Source: an uncultured Bacilli bacterium (GTDB lineage: Bacteria > Bacillota_I > Bacilli_A > RF39 > UBA660). Taken from it: 8,194 nucleotides of DNA. Positions 1 to 4,663 of the stretch are shown here, piece after piece. The stretch is taken from contig CAJTXC010000060.1 of assembly GCA_910580135.1 (NCBI GenBank), positions 1 to 8,194 on the forward strand, given 5' to 3'. The position numbers were made by a program, and so were the translations under genes. Numbering within the stretch: the stretch's first letter is position 1; every line of letters begins with the position of its first letter. The notes beneath the pieces were generated by a model that was not told where the DNA came from, searched no databases, and saw only the letters and a program-made list of their open reading frames with translations.

Positions 1-64
1 CACAGGACTTAAAATCCTGCGAGTGTTAAACCTCGTGCCGGTTCAAGTCCGGCCTCGGGCACCA
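1..64 (+). tRNA. tRNA-Leu(UAA), 5' end cut off by window edge
   Basis: The window opens inside the anticodon arm. The stem CAGGA/TCCTG encloses the loop CTTAAAA, giving anticodon TAA at 10-12, which reads UUA/UUG leucine codons. A long variable arm follows (CGAG/CTCG at 20-34), as expected for a class II tRNA. Next come the T arm GCCGG-TTCAAGT-CCGGC, the 3' acceptor strand CTCGGGC, discriminator A61 and an encoded CCA at 62-64. Discriminator A and the long variable arm both fit leucine. The acceptor 5' strand and D arm lie outside the window. Confidence 0.93.
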
Positions 65-72
65 CTTGAAAT

Positions 73-99
73 AAACTAACCATTAGAGTTAGTTTTTTT
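73..99 (+). terminator. Intrinsic terminator after tRNA-Leu
   Basis: A perfect 8-bp stem, AAACTAAC (73-80) with GTTAGTTT (88-95), has a 7-nt loop and runs straight into seven T residues (93-99). It ends the tRNA transcript 9 nt after the CCA. Confidence 0.88.
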
Positions 100-107
100 G
101 TACAAAG

Positions 108-135
108 TTACTTAAAAATCAATTAACTTTATAAC
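108..135 (+). promoter_or_regulatory. Possible promoter of the CDF exporter unit
   Basis: A TATAAC -10-like hexamer (130-135) lies 16 nt after a weak TTACTT (108-113). This would start transcription near 142, just ahead of the first riboswitch helix. Several other AT-rich hexamers are possible here (for example CATAAT at 135-140), so the exact promoter is uncertain. Confidence 0.3.
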
Positions 136-149
136 ATAATACAATTAAT

Positions 150-209
150 TTAATCAGGCAATTGCCAGGCTTTATAATAAGCAGCAGATGAAATATCTTG
201 CGGGATTAG
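150..209 (+). promoter_or_regulatory. Candidate NiCo (czcD-type) Co/Ni riboswitch aptamer
   Basis: The segment folds as a compact four-helix junction. P1 is 150-155 with 204-209 (TTAATC/GATTAG, one G-U pair). A very short P2 is GGC 157-159 with GCC 164-166, loop AATT. P3 is GCTT 169-172 with AAGC 179-182. P4 is AGAT 186-189 with ATCT 195-198. The joining segments CAGGCAAT, GCCAGGCT, GCAGATG and CGGGA resemble, in the same order, those I remember from the structurally solved NiCo riboswitch. Its position, directly upstream of a CDF metal exporter, is the known setting of that class. The aptamer is shorter than the one I recall, mainly in P2, so it may be a minimal or divergent member. The resemblance is from memory; no covariance search was run. 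Confidence 0.6.
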
Positions 210-235
210 TTATTTCTTTTTCGCAAGATATTTTT
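191..235 (+). terminator. Riboswitch terminator (expression platform) before the CDF gene
   Basis: A perfect 12-bp inverted repeat (191-202 with 222-233) with a 19-nt loop is followed by a short T run (231-235), 35 nt before the start codon. Its 5' arm contains the 3' strand of aptamer helix P4 (195-198) and the nucleotides leading into P1 (201-202), so aptamer and terminator are mutually exclusive. The arrangement implies an ON switch: metal binding stabilises the aptamer, prevents the terminator and lets the exporter be transcribed. That direction is inferred from the overlap. Confidence 0.7.
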
Positions 236-269
236 ATATACATATACTATAAAGAAAGAAGAGGGTATT

Positions 270-1142
270 ATGAATAATAATGAAAAGCAAGCGATGAAAG
301 TATCAGTAGTTAGTATAGTATCCAACGTATTTTTAACTATAATAAAATTTATTGCAGGTTTTATTTCTCATTCAGGAGCTATGATATCTGATGCTATTCA
401 TTCATTATCAGATGTATTAAGTACGTTTGTTGTTATAATTGGCGTTAAATTATCTAACAAGAAGGCTGATAAAGAACATCCTTATGGACATGAAAGATTA
501 GAATGCGTTGCATCTATTATATTAGCTGTCATGCTTGCATTAACTGGAATCGGAATCGGTGCAAATGGTATAGGAAATATTATAAAAGGAAAATATATTA
601 TTTTAGTATCAGGGACGTTAGCACTTGTTATAGCAGCAATTTCCATTATTGCTAAAGAGGCAATGTATTGGTATACAAGAAATGCCGCTAAAAAGATAAA
701 TTCTGGGGCTTTACTTGCGGATGCTTGGCACCATAGATCGGATGCGTTATCGTCGGTTGGAAGTTTTATTGGTATTTTAGGAGCTAAATTAGGATTTCCA
801 GTACTTGATTCTCTTGCGAGTATAATAATATGTTTGTTTATAGTTAAAGTTGCTTATGACATATTTAAAGATGCGGTAGATAAAATGGTAGATAAGTCGT
901 GTGATGAAGATACTATCAAAAAGATAGAAGACATTATTTATGAAAATAAAGAAGTTGTAAAAATAGATGATTTAAAAACAAGACAATTTGGTAACAGATA
1001 TTATATAGATGTTGAAATATCAGTTGATAAAAATATGAGTGTATTAAATGCTCATGACGTGGCTCAAAACGTTCATGATGATATAGAAAATAGATTACCA
1101 TCAACAAAACATTGCATGATACATGTTAATCCAAATGATTAA
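270..1142 (+). CDS. Cation diffusion facilitator (CDF) family metal exporter
   Basis: This 290-residue protein is an inner-membrane divalent-cation/proton antiporter of the CDF family, of normal length. About six hydrophobic segments (roughly 11-31, 40-60, 78-100, 109-129, 157-175, 178-197) precede a soluble C-terminal dimerisation domain (about 205-288) with several His and Asp residues. The transport-site ligands are visible as HxxxD in TM2 (H44, D48) and HxxxD in TM5 (H154, D158). The family signature HPYGHERLE (70-78) follows TM2. The HD-HD ligand set fits Zn/Co-type CDFs rather than the DD-DD set of Mn exporters. The likely NiCo riboswitch upstream points to cobalt or nickel as the inducing metal. 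The start at 270 has a GAAGAGGG ribosome binding site. The gene stands alone between a riboswitch terminator and an intrinsic terminator. The exact metal cannot be settled from sequence. Confidence 0.95.
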   Translation: MNNNEKQAMKVSVVSIVSNVFLTIIKFIAGFISHSGAMISDAIHSLSDVLSTFVVIIGVKLSNKKADKEHPYGHERLECVASIILAVMLALTGIGIGANGIGNIIKGKYIILVSGTLALVIAAISIIAKEAMYWYTRNAAKKINSGALLADAWHHRSDALSSVGSFIGILGAKLGFPVLDSLASIIICLFIVKVAYDIFKDAVDKMVDKSCDEDTIKKIEDIIYENKEVVKIDDLKTRQFGNRYYIDVEISVDKNMSVLNAHDVAQNVHDDIENRLPSTKHCMIHVNPND

Positions 1143-1169
1143 GGAAACTAAAAAATAGTTTCTTTTTTT
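1143..1169 (+). terminator. Intrinsic terminator after the CDF gene
   Basis: GAAACTA (1144-1150) pairs with TAGTTTC (1156-1162) across an A5 loop, followed by seven T residues (1163-1169). It starts right after the stop codon. Confidence 0.88.
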
Positions 1170-1323
1170 AATAAACTTTAATAAAAATTACACATTTATT
1201 TAATATTTAAAAGTTATACTTAAAATAGAAAGTAGAGGTGAAGAAATTAAGAACACAAAATAAAATATAATGATTAAAAAAATGTTAGTTATAGATTAAT
1301 ATACATGAATGAGGGTGAATAAT

Positions 1324-1350
1324 ATGGGAGCTAGTTTAAAGGAATATTAA
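1324..1350 (+). CDS. Possible 8-residue leader peptide (MGASLKEY)
   Basis: The ATG at 1324 is 6 nt after a good ribosome binding site, GAGGGTG (1311-1317), and the frame stops at TAA 1348-1350 after eight codons. The stop codon falls inside the 5' arm of the following hairpin, so a ribosome on this ORF would prevent that hairpin from forming. This is the geometry of attenuation leaders. No homologue is recognised, and a chance ORF is quite possible. Confidence 0.3.
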   Translation: MGASLKEY

Positions 1351-1377
1351 ACGAAATTAATATTCTAAGTGGCTAGC
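1330..1377 (+). repeat. Two-tier imperfect inverted repeat (RNA hairpin)
   Basis: The outer stem is GCTAG (1330-1334) with CTAGC (1373-1377), extended by two T-G pairs. After an internal loop, the inner stem pairs 1341-1350 with 1357-1366 (nine Watson-Crick pairs and one G-T), closed by the loop ACGAAA. A T run (1385-1390) follows eight bases later, but the stronger terminator is the separate stem at 1391-1414. Confidence 0.7.
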
Positions 1378-1390
1378 AAATCGATTTTTT

Positions 1391-1418
1391 AACAGGTATG
1401 ATTATATGCCTGTTTTTT
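1391..1418 (+). terminator. Intrinsic terminator of the unassigned unit
   Basis: ACAGGTAT (1392-1399) pairs with ATGCCTGT (1406-1413) across a 6-nt loop, extended by A1391-T1414, and is followed by a run of six T (1413-1418). It ends 18 nt before the next promoter -35 box. Confidence 0.85.
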
Positions 1419-1435
1419 AAACCTTAATTTATGTG

Positions 1436-1465
1436 TTGACAAATAAAAAATAGGTGTGTTATAAT
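1436..1465 (+). promoter_or_regulatory. Consensus sigma-A promoter of tRNA-Ser/tRNA-fMet
   Basis: A perfect TTGACA (1436-1441) and a perfect TATAAT (1460-1465) are separated by 18 bp. Transcription should start near 1472, about 50 nt before the mature tRNA-Ser. Full consensus boxes are normal for strongly expressed stable-RNA genes. Confidence 0.9.
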
Positions 1466-1523
1466 CTTATTGCTGTCAAGTTGTTATATGTATTTATATT
1501 TTGCATATAATAATTATGAAGTT

Positions 1524-1616
1524 GGAGAAATACCCAAGTCTGGTTGAAGGGACCGGTCTTGAAAACCGGGAGGTCGGGTAACCGGCGCGGGGGTTCGAAT
1601 CCCTCTTTCTCCGCCA
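1524..1616 (+). tRNA. tRNA-Ser(UGA)
   Basis: The acceptor stem is GGAGAAA (1524-1530) with TTTCTCC (1606-1612). Discriminator G1613 and an encoded CCA (1614-1616) follow. The anticodon arm CCGGT/ACCGG encloses CTTGAAA, giving anticodon TGA at 1560-1562. A long GC-rich variable arm and the 93-nt length fit a class II serine tRNA. It is followed 15 nt later by tRNA-fMet in the same transcript. Confidence 0.96.
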
Positions 1617-1630
1617 CTTATATTTTACAT

Positions 1631-1707
<77 letters not shown>

Positions 1708-1715
1708 AGAATATT

Positions 1716-1744
1716 ACACTTAAGTTTAACTTAAGTGTTTTTTT
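1716..1744 (+). terminator. Intrinsic terminator of the tRNA-Ser/tRNA-fMet unit
   Basis: A perfect 9-bp stem, ACACTTAAG (1716-1724) with CTTAAGTGT (1730-1738), has a 5-nt loop and is followed by seven T residues (1738-1744) in a longer T-rich run. Confidence 0.9.
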
Positions 1745-1804
1745 ATTTTTTTGCCATGAATACAACAGTTAAATAATTACCATAATAATACAGGTGATAA
1801 ACTT

Positions 1805-3298
1805 ATGAAAAAGAGTATATGGCAAAAAGATATGGGACAAATTAATCTTGATAAACTAAAAGATAAAATGAGCACCGACGTTCTTATAATAGGCGGAGGG
1901 ATAACTGGACTTTCTACTGCTTATAACTTCATAAACAAAAAATATAACGTTATATTATTGGAAGGAGATAAATTCTTTACAGGAACAACATGTAAAAGTA
2001 CTGGAAAGTTAACATACCTTCAAGATTTGAAATATCAAGATATTTATAGTGTTTATGATTTTGAAACTACAAAACTTTATTATGAGGCCCAAAAAGATGG
2101 CATAAGAATAGCTAAAAAAATAATAAATGACGAAAATATAGATTGTGATTTTATAAAAACTTCTGCAGTAACTTTTACGAAAGATAATAAAGAATTAAAG
2201 AAGTTTGATAAAGAAGAGGAAATATTAAATTTATTAGGGGTTAAATATTATACTAGCATTCCACAAATTAAAGATGATGATATAAAACGAATGATTTTGG
2301 TTAAGAATACTTATGTATTTAATCCAGTAAAATATTTAAAAGGATTATTAAAAGCTATTAAAAAAAGTAATAATATCAAAGTTTATGAAGATAGTAGAGT
2401 AATAAAAATAAAAAAGGAAGACAACTATTATATTGCGTATACTAATGACTATGAAGTAAAAGCTAAAAAAATAGTTATTGCGTGTAATTATCCATTTTTT
2501 ACAATACCAGGTTTTATTCCACTTAAAACTTATATGGAAAAATCATATATTACTGCTACTAAAGTAGAAGAATCAAAAAATATATGTGGTATAACTAGTA
2601 ATTTTCCTACAGTATCTTTTAGATATCATAGTGATAAAGAAGATAATTATTTTATTTATTTAAATAATTCATCAAAGATATGTGATAAGTTAAACTATAA
2701 AAAGAATTATGATGAATGCGCGAATGCCGCAAAAAATATAACTGGTAAAACACCTAATTATAAATGGACTAACATGGATGTTATGACAAATGATTTTATG
2801 CCACTTGTAGGAAGAATATCAGAAGATGATAAAAACGTATTTATTGCAACTGGTTATAATACTTGGGGAATGACCAACGGAACTGTTGCAGGCAAAATAA
2901 TATATGATTTGGTAAGTAATAAAAAGAATAAATATGAAAAAGTATTCGATCCTACAAGGAGTATGAATATCATAAAACTAAAAAACTTTATAGTTAATAC
3001 GGCTATGTCTAACACTAAGGCATACACCTTTAACTTAATTAAAAAGAATCCTTCTTGGTATAAAAACAAGGCCTGCGTAACTAAAATAGACGGTAAAAGA
3101 GTAGGAATATATTTTGATAAAGAAGGTAATAAACATATTGTTTCTAATATATGTCCACATTTAAAATGTTTCTTAACTTTTAATGAAGTTGATAAAACTT
3201 GGGATTGCCCTTGTCATGGCTCTAGGTTTGATGTTGATGGTAACGTAGTTAAAGGACCTAGTTGTTACAATATAAAAACAGATGAAACTAAAGTTTAG
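1805..3298 (+). CDS. FAD-dependent oxidoreductase with C-terminal Rieske [2Fe-2S] domain (YhfW-like)
   Basis: The 497-residue protein has two domains. Residues about 24-375 form a DadA/glycine-oxidase-type FAD domain: dinucleotide-binding DVLIIGGGITGLSTAY (25-40) with GxGxxG at G30/G32/G35, the following acidic end of strand 2 (LLEG, 51-54), and the late FAD-contact region FIATGYNTWGMTNG (346-359). Residues about 415-497 form a Rieske domain. Box 1 is CPHLKC (C450, H452, C455) and box 2 is CPCHGS (C468, C470, H471). C450/H452/C468/H471 are the expected cluster ligands, and C455/C470 correspond to the extra disulfide cysteines of cytochrome bc-type Rieske proteins. Order and length match Bacillus YhfW-type proteins, whose substrate is not established. 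No signal peptide or membrane segment is seen, so it should be cytosolic. The start at 1805 has an AGGTGAT ribosome binding site. No clear promoter is visible between the tRNA terminator and this gene. Confidence 0.9.
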   Translation: MKKSIWQKDMGQINLDKLKDKMSTDVLIIGGGITGLSTAYNFINKKYNVILLEGDKFFTGTTCKSTGKLTYLQDLKYQDIYSVYDFETTKLYYEAQKDGIRIAKKIINDENIDCDFIKTSAVTFTKDNKELKKFDKEEEILNLLGVKYYTSIPQIKDDDIKRMILVKNTYVFNPVKYLKGLLKAIKKSNNIKVYEDSRVIKIKKEDNYYIAYTNDYEVKAKKIVIACNYPFFTIPGFIPLKTYMEKSYITATKVEESKNICGITSNFPTVSFRYHSDKEDNYFIYLNNSSKICDKLNYKKNYDECANAAKNITGKTPNYKWTNMDVMTNDFMPLVGRISEDDKNVFIATGYNTWGMTNGTVAGKIIYDLVSNKKNKYEKVFDPTRSMNIIKLKNFIVNTAMSNTKAYTFNLIKKNPSWYKNKACVTKIDGKRVGIYFDKEGNKHIVSNICPHLKCFLTFNEVDKTWDCPCHGSRFDVDGNVVKGPSCYNIKTDETKV

Positions 3299-3314
3299 GA
3301 TTAGTTTCATCTGT
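3278..3314. terminator. 14-bp hairpin overlapping the stop codon of the Rieske gene
   Basis: Positions 3278-3291, coding for the last residues, pair perfectly with 3301-3314; the TAG stop (3296-3298) is in the 9-nt loop. On the + strand it is followed by TATATGTTG, not a proper T tract, so it may protect the mRNA 3' end or terminate weakly. Read on the - strand, the same hairpin is followed by TTTTTATA, a better intrinsic terminator, although no - strand gene is evident. Confidence 0.6.
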
Positions 3315-3393
3315 TATATGTTGTTATATTTTTGGTAATATATATTAAACCGTATAATATAATTAAGTAAAGAAAAAATATTTAAAAAAGTTG

Positions 3394-3422
3394 TTGACAA
3401 AGATATTTAATTAATATATAAT
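3394..3422 (+). promoter_or_regulatory. Consensus sigma-A promoter of tRNA-Asn
   Basis: A perfect TTGACA (3394-3399) and a perfect TATAAT (3417-3422) are separated by 17 bp. Transcription should begin near 3429, about 20 nt before the mature tRNA. Confidence 0.92.
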
Positions 3423-3447
3423 TTGTTTGTACCTCAAAAAGAGTTAT

Positions 3448-3523
3448 GCTTCAATAGCTCAGTTGGTAGAGCATCCGGCTGTTAACCGGCAGGTCGTAGG
3501 TTCGAGTCCTACTTGAAGCGCCA
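3448..3523 (+). tRNA. tRNA-Asn(GUU)
   Basis: The acceptor stem is GCTTCAA (3448-3454) with TTGAAGC (3513-3519). Discriminator G3520 and an encoded CCA (3521-3523) follow. The anticodon loop CTGTTAA gives anticodon GTT at 3481-3483. The T arm carries GTTCGAG. The outermost anticodon-stem pair appears mismatched (T3474 opposite C3490); the other four pairs are intact. The gene has its own promoter and terminator. Anticodon GUU would pair with the AAC specifier in the T-box at 4484-4486, and discriminator G could pair by wobble with the variable U of the T-box bulge. Confidence 0.95.
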
Positions 3524-3533
3524 TTAAGAATTT

Positions 3534-3556
3534 AAAGTAGCGAAAGCTACTTTTTT
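3534..3556 (+). terminator. Intrinsic terminator after tRNA-Asn
   Basis: AAAGTAGC (3534-3541) pairs with GCTACTTT (3546-3553), closed by a stable GAAA tetraloop, with the T run continuing to 3556. Confidence 0.9.
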
Positions 3557-3596
3557 CTTTTATGTAATTGCCGGATGCTTGTGATTATCATATCAC

Positions 3597-3625
3597 TTGC
3601 TTTTTTTATTAAAATTTGTTATAGT
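3597..3625 (+). promoter_or_regulatory. Probable promoter of the kinase-like gene
   Basis: TTGCTT (3597-3602) and TATAGT (3620-3625) are 17 bp apart, each close to consensus. The start would be near 3632, leaving a short leader with ribosome binding site GAGGGG (3639-3644). An imperfect palindrome, GTGAT-TATCAT-ATCAC (3581-3596), abuts the -35 box and could be an operator; that part is speculative. Confidence 0.55.
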
Positions 3626-3649
3626 AATTGGCATTTATGAGGGGTAAAT

Positions 3650-4333
3650 ATGATTTATGCAAGTTCAAGAGATGATATTTTAAAATTATTTAAGAAACCA
3701 TTAGGTGGTGGAGAGGAATCTGCCGTTGGTCTTTTAGAAGATGGTAAACACGTTGCCAAAGCATTTAATCAGCCACATGATAAGTCTGAAGAAAATGATC
3801 TTTTAATAGGATCAAAATTAAAACAAGATTCATTTTGCTTTTTCCTTGATTTATATGCTAATAATGATTTTATTTGGGGTGGTATCGCAAATTATGCTGA
3901 AGGTAAGTAATTAGATTCTGACATAATAAATGTTTCATATATTAATTTATTATACGCTATGCTTATTTTGAAAAGAGATATAAAAATAATAAGTGATGAT
4001 CATATATTATCAGATGATATTAAAAACTTTAACATGAAATATACGGATGATTCTGTAAAGGTAATTGATACAACCAGATTTATTTATTCAAGCAAAGATA
4101 CTAAAGAAATATATAGATATAACTTAGAAATGATTTTTTCTGTTATAAGATTTGAACTTTTGAAAAATCCATATTTTAAAGAACTTATAGATAGGGAAAA
4201 TAAGTTATATAAAAGATTTAAAGATAATGAAAATTTTCCGGAATTTTTTAAGGATTTGGAAAAATATACTTCAGAAAAAGCAGGTAAACCTGTTGAAAGT
4301 TTTGAAGAATACGTTAAATTGTCAAAAAAATAA
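3650..4333 (+). pseudogene. Small protein-kinase-fold gene interrupted by one in-frame UAA
   Basis: Two open segments (3650-3910 and 3959-4333) are in the same frame, separated by a single TAA (3908-3910) and 16 further sense codons. The second segment has no ribosome binding site before its first ATG, so this reads as one gene of 226 residues plus the internal stop. The composite keeps a kinase layout. A glycine-rich loop GGGEESAVG (19-27) is followed by the ATP-anchoring lysine in HVAKAF (K37), a helix-C glutamate near E48 and a hinge-like IWGGIANYAEGK (75-86). After the stop come DIKNFN (123-128), matching the DxKxxN catalytic loop, and a metal-binding aspartate in KVIDTTRF (D140). The break falls after the hinge, so the first fragment lacks all catalytic residues. 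Possible explanations are a recent point mutation, a base error, or read-through. The substrate is unknown, and the kinase assignment rests on motif order. Confidence 0.65.
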
Positions 4334-4348
4334 TCAAATTAATAATTT

Positions 4349-4379
4349 TTGTTATAAAATAAGAAAAATATGATATAAT
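4349..4379 (+). promoter_or_regulatory. Probable promoter of the T-box operon
   Basis: A perfect TATAAT (4374-4379) preceded by TG at 4371-4372 lies 19 bp after TTGTTA (4349-4354). The start would be near 4386, about 16 nt before the first base of T-box stem I. The -35 spacing is long, so the -10 box is the firmer part. Confidence 0.6.
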
Positions 4380-4401
4380 TTAAATATAATTAATATTTAT
4401 T

Positions 4402-4641
4402 GCTTTGAAAAGGAAAAGTATTTAAATGATTCTTAAAAGAGAGCTGATGATGGTGGAATATCAGCAAGATAATTTAAAGAAAGAACACCTTGGAGCTTCT
4501 TACCGAAATTTATAAAGTAGGCTAAGACGGAAGATAACCCGTTAAAATATCTTAAAGTGACTATTATTTGTTAATAGTAAACTGGGTGGTACCACGGATA
4601 TAAACAGCTATTCGTCCCTATGGGATGATTTGCTGTTTTTT
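4402..4641 (+). promoter_or_regulatory. T-box riboswitch with AAC (Asn) specifier
   Basis: This is a complete tRNA-sensing leader. Stem I base: 4402-4406 with 4492-4496, and AAGG 4410-4413 with CCTT 4488-4491. The upper stem is 4421-4427 with 4472-4478. Distal-loop sequences (AGAGAGCTGATGATGGTG) also match the class. The specifier loop has AGTA on the left (4417-4420) and GAAAGAACA on the right (4479-4487); the triplet before the closing A and stem is AAC (4484-4486), an Asn codon. Stem II is CTTAC/GTAGG. A Stem IIA/B pseudoknot is visible: ACGG 4527-4530 with CCGT 4539-4542, interleaved with AAGATA 4531-4536 and TATCTT 4548-4553. Stem III is 4560-4566 with 4572-4578. The T-box core GGGTGGTACCACGG (4584-4597) contains the UGGU bulge that reads the tRNA acceptor end. 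Uncharged tRNA stabilises the antiterminator, allowing the aminopeptidase-aspS operon to be transcribed. Confidence 0.93.
4602..4641 (+). terminator. T-box terminator hairpin
   Basis: AAACAGC (4602-4608) pairs with GCTGTTT (4632-4638). After a 3x3 internal loop, TCGTCCC (4612-4618) pairs with GGGATGA (4622-4628), closed by TAT. A T run (4636-4641) follows. It is the default OFF state of the switch and ends 8 nt before the ribosome binding site of the next gene. Confidence 0.92.
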
Positions 4642-4648
4642 AATTTAT

Positions 4649-4655
4649 AAGGAGG
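4649..4655 (+). promoter_or_regulatory. Ribosome binding site that fixes the aminopeptidase start
   Basis: AAGGAGG is the full Shine-Dalgarno core. It lies 8 nt before ATG 4664. An upstream in-frame ATG at 4625 sits inside the terminator hairpin and has no such site, so 4664 is the start. The in-frame GTG at 4661, with 5-nt spacing, is a less likely alternative. Confidence 0.85.
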
Positions 4656-4663
4656 TTTTAGTG

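Larger units (their letters stand above)
1215..1418 (+). other. Unassigned short transcription unit, possible leader or small RNA
   Basis: No protein gene of normal size is present between the CDF terminator and the tRNA-Ser promoter. What can be seen, in order: a TATACT -10-like hexamer (1215-1220) with no clear -35; GAGGTG (1235-1240), a ribosome-binding-like motif with only an ATT codon at proper spacing; an AT-rich stretch with a 9-codon frame from ATG 1270 to TAA 1299; GAGGGTG (1311-1317) followed by an 8-codon ORF; a two-tier hairpin (1330-1377); and an intrinsic terminator (1391-1418). The layout resembles a regulatory leader or a small terminated RNA. It matches no riboswitch class I know well, and no regulated gene follows before the next promoter. 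It could also be the remains of a lost gene. Confidence 0.4.

Noticed and set aside
130..240. Manganese (yybP-ykoY) riboswitch before the CDF gene
   Set aside because: The conserved GGGGAGUAG-type segments of that class are not present, the joining sequences fit the NiCo class better, and the exporter has an HD-HD rather than an Mn-type ligand set.
1270..1299. Nine-codon ORF MIKKMLVID
   Set aside because: It resembles the start of a response regulator but stops at once, with no ribosome binding site at proper spacing and no continuation in other frames; treated as chance in AT-rich DNA.
1230..1345. Lysine riboswitch (GTAGAGGTG near 1232 and GGGAGCTAG near 1326 look like its ends)
   Set aside because: The conserved core, especially the GCCGAAG segment, is absent and the two ends do not pair as P1. 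No lysine-related gene follows.
2854..3069. Reverse-strand open frame of about 71 codons, hydrophobic
   Set aside because: It lies entirely inside the FAD/Rieske gene, has no evident ribosome binding site or promoter, and its hydrophobic composition is what the opposite strand of a Lys/Asn-rich AT-rich gene gives.
3959..4333. Second kinase fragment as an independent gene
   Set aside because: There is no ribosome binding site before ATG 3959, the preceding 16 codons are open in the same frame, and it holds only the second half of the kinase motifs.
4625..4663. Upstream ATG at 4625 as start of the aminopeptidase
   Set aside because: This ATG is in the T-box terminator stem and would place 13 unrelated hydrophobic residues before the family start; the strong Shine-Dalgarno at 4649-4655 serves ATG 4664.
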